Positions 61,556-64,000 of a stretch of DNA of 64,000 nucleotides are shown piece after piece (position 1 is the first letter of the stretch; every line of letters starts with the position of its first letter). Below the pieces are notes generated by a model. The model saw only the letters and a program-made list of their open reading frames with translations. It was not told where the DNA came from and did not search any database. Source of the stretch: Penicillium oxalicum (taxonomy: Eukaryota > Ascomycota > Eurotiomycetes > Eurotiales > Aspergillaceae); contig NC_064650.1 of assembly GCF_001723175.1 (NCBI RefSeq), forward strand, positions 124,001-188,000. The letters run 5' to 3'. The position numbers and the translations under genes were made by a program.

Positions 61556-63240
61556 ATGGGGCTTTTGGACCGCCTCCGGGCCCGTCCACGGCGCAGTGCG
61601 GGGAGCGCGACCGATCACCAAACGCCGCCCCGCTCGACCAGAAGACATCCCGACCACGACGTGACGAGACAACTGCCTCGTCCGGTGCTGGCATACATCT
61701 TCACATTGATCTGTCCGCACACGGCCGATGACTCCTACGATACCTCCGAGGAGTCCACGACCGATGGCTGCATGCTGTGTGACATGCGCGACTTGGCGCA
61801 CTGCGCCCAGGTCTGCAAGCGCTGGTATCTTGAAGCGCGCGCGCTCCTGTATGCCACCATCGTGACCATCCACCCGGCTTGACAGCTTGAACTGATCAGA
61901 ATTGCCTCTTCCCCAGTTATACCAATGTCCGCATCGATCCCGTCCACTACTGCGAGCTCGAGTTCGAGCTCGCTGCAAAGCGCAAGCGTCCCTCCTTTTT
62001 CGACCGACATGGCGACCCGATTGACGCCCCGCAAGTGCGCTTGGAGTTCTTCATGCGAACGGTGCGCGAGTCCCAGGGCTTGGCTAATATGGTCCTCTCT
62101 TTACGCATGCCCTACATGACCCGTGAGGCCAATAAGGCGATGATCGCACGCACCATCTCCGTGCTGCCCAACTTGCGCTTTGTGGATCTCCCGTCAGGGC
62201 TGTTCAGCGACGAGCCCTCCTGTACCGCGCTCAAGCAGGAGCTGATGGCGCGATGTCCCAATCTGCGTCGCATGAGTTATTGCCACGGGGCCGAGGGAAG
62301 CTTCGCGCGTCTGCCGGGATCCCAGCTCTGGCTGAATCTTGAGAAACTCCACCTGTCCGGACTGCACATCGAGGCGAGCGTGCTGCGCGACGGTCTCGCC
62401 TCATTCCCTCGCTTGCATGATTTGACGCTCGAAGATCTGCCCTGGCTCGACGACTCGGCCTTTGCCTCGAATGACTCGTACCCTCCATGGCCGGCCCTGA
62501 AACAATTGGCTCTGCGAGAAACTCCCAATGTGACGGCGAGCGGGCTCGCCGCCATGCTCTCCGTGCCCATCATTCGAAAGACGTTACGGTCGCTGACGCT
62601 CGCCGCCACCGGTGTGCTCCCTTCCACCCTCCATCGAATCCTCCCCGTTGCGCCGCAGCTCAACAGTCTCTCCATCGTGCAGGAGGTCACGCGCTCCTTC
62701 CCCGTCGAGCCGGTGCCGCCTCTCCTCTCCAAATCCCTCCGACTCCTCCACTACGAGATCACCTCCGAGGTCGGGGCCAATGGACTGCCCCCCATGGCCC
62801 GATCGTACTACGCCTACCTCATCTCCTCCCTTATGGCGCACGGACTCCCCGCTCTCCGCGACCTTTACGTTCGCGATGCGCAATTCCCCGACACGCTGCT
62901 GCTCGCTCCGCCGCCCCGACTGTACGGTGGTGGCGAACAAGGGCCCCAATTTGCCGGAGCGGGATTGACGCAGCCCCTGAATGTGTACAGCAAGGGTCTG
63001 GACGAGTTTGAATGGAACTTTACCCCCTTTGACCCCGCACCGGGTCGGTCAACCGCCAAGACGCGCCCCGTCAGTTTTCACGAGGCGCAACTGAGTCGGT
63101 CATGGGGGGGCGATGCACGAAAGAGTGTCCTGGTGGGTAACGGCTTTGGCGGGTTCCTGGCTGTACCGGCCGATGAGGGGCAACGACCACAGACGGGCGT
63201 GGCGCACAAGCGCATGAGTCCAGTAGATCTGTGGCGATAG
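61556..63240 (+). CDS. F-box and leucine-rich-repeat protein
   Basis: Probable substrate receptor of an SCF ubiquitin ligase. Two exons encode 538 residues: 61556-61848 and 61917-63240, with a 68-nt intron that splits LLYTNVRI. The N-terminus is basic and probably disordered. The F-box is at about residues 40-100 (LPRPVLAYIFTLICP, an acidic insert, then LAHCAQVCKRWYLEARALLYTNV), longer than the usual 45 residues because of an Asp/Ser/Glu loop (TADDSYDTSEES). Leucine-rich repeats follow from about 180 (LPNLRFVDLPSGL, LEKLHLSGLHIEASV, RLHDLTLEDLPWLD, LKQLALRETPNVTASGL, LRSLTLAATGVLPSTL, LNSLSIV). The C-terminus is polar. The neighbours give no clue to its target. Confidence 0.88.
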
Positions 63241-63399
63241 ACTCGCGTAATCATGTATAGGATGTGGATCGGAGAGAGAGAAAGAGACTAAGAGACTCCA
63301 TGTCAAGAGATATGATTGGCACCACAAATTAATTGCTCGCATTTGCATCAGGATCGCAGTCAGGATGGAGCTTGTTTCCATTTCGAACATTTGTCCCCG
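63241..63399. other. Convergent 3' regions
   Basis: Short gap between the F-box gene (plus) and the DUF3431 fragment (minus); nothing else seen. Confidence 0.5.
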
Positions 63400-63959
63400 T
63401 CAAGATCTTTTTTTTTTGTTCAACACCACCGCATTCCCTCTCCCGTCTCCCGCCAGCAATACAAAAGCCGGGAATAGTATGAAAGTCATCTCAGCGGGAT
63501 AAGAGTGAAACGATATTTCATATTGTAACGTGCATGAGAAATATAACCCCTCTTCCCCTCTCCCCCTCAAGATTGAGCGAGCCTCCTTGTTCAACTCGAA
63601 TTTGCACATGCGAGATTTTTGATGGATATAATTATATACTTTTTTGTTCTTGATACGCATACTGCCATCAATCTGGAGCACGAGGGCAGGGCCGGTTTCC
63701 GTCCGAGGGTAGTCGGCAGTCGCCCAGAGTATACCCTCTTCCACTCGTCCAGAACAGACTTCATATTGATGTTGATCTACCCTTTTTGCTCGTGGCATTC
63801 CCCTGGGTCCATATTGATGTGGCCATCCATCCGGCAACTTCAGTCCCCGCCACACCCACTGCTTGCGCAAGTCGTCATCCGTCATGTTGCAGTATCCGTA
63901 GGTTCGACAATAACACTGTCGCGCATCTGGGCAATATTGCGCAGGTTTTCCAAACATGA
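63400..63959 (-). CDS. DUF3431 protein, last exon only (5' part beyond right edge)
   Basis: Last exon of a second DUF3431 family gene; earlier exons lie outside the window. The exon begins at 63959 after a CAATAG acceptor, with the split codon and MFGKPAQYCPDARQCYC, the exact counterpart of IFGKKPVHCPDAKSCYC in the gene at 44349-45606. RTYGYCNM, WVWRGLKLPDGWP and YGPRGMP follow. The frame then stays open to 63400, adding about 130 residues with no match to the paralogue. Family members usually end soon after the GWP block, so either an intron begins after about AKR (GTAGAT at this point), a base is missing, or this member has a long tail. The 3' limit is therefore uncertain. Confidence 0.75.
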
Positions 63960-64000
63960 CTATTGAAGCGAGAAGGGTCAGTGAATGTTTACTCGGTGGT

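Overview
This is a stretch of nuclear chromosome from a filamentous ascomycete, most likely Eurotiales (Aspergillus/Penicillium type). The basis is the intron style (55-150 nt GT-AG introns with CTAAC/CTGAC-like branch sites), pyrimidine-rich leaders and TATA boxes, 1-3 kb intergenic spaces, and the gene content: gpdA, htzA, an HDA1-type deacetylase, Ste23, BYS1-like and NPP1-like secreted proteins, and DUF3431 proteins. I found no rRNA, tRNA, CRISPR array or intact transposon. All exon coordinates come from reading splice sites and checking that reading phases join.

Left third (1-20.4 kb): a truncated aldo/keto reductase (minus strand), a GPI-anchored cysteine-rich protein with an Asp/His repeat, an unrecognised two-exon gene, then about 8 kb without an intact gene. 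That gap holds a decayed SRPK-like kinase, a perfect hairpin and three long G tracts. After it come a Pin4/Cip2-like RNA-binding protein behind a long pyrimidine-rich leader, and histone H2A.Z (minus).

Middle (20.4-47.2 kb): Pho88/Snd3 (divergent from H2A.Z), GAPDH, a 15-exon HDA1-type deacetylase with Arb2 domain, a BYS1-like secreted protein, a Ste23/insulin-degrading-enzyme metalloprotease with two possible starts, the CFIm25 mRNA 3'-processing subunit, a secreted class-3 lipase, a DUF3431 membrane protein and dephospho-CoA kinase. Most are housekeeping genes for chromatin, mRNA 3'-end processing, glycolysis, CoA synthesis and ER targeting.

Right third (47.2-64 kb): the exosome cofactor MPP6 and the complex I subunit NDUFS6 are divergent neighbours and both carry frame breaks. 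They are followed by a YjbQ-family protein, a chromate-transporter homologue with a GC-AG intron, an FAD-dependent oxidoreductase, an NPP1-like secreted protein, a GFA/CENP-V zinc protein, an F-box/LRR protein and the end of a second DUF3431 gene at the right edge.

I do not see a discrete new multi-gene system. The strongest unusual signals are a cluster of single-base frame breaks in otherwise conserved genes (MPP6, NDUFS6, probably the GFA protein), seven poly(G/C) tracts of 14-21 bases confined to non-coding DNA and introns, very small exons (14, 14 and 17 nt), the GC-AG intron, the Asp/His-repeat cell-surface protein, the decayed kinase and the inverted DUF3431 pair.
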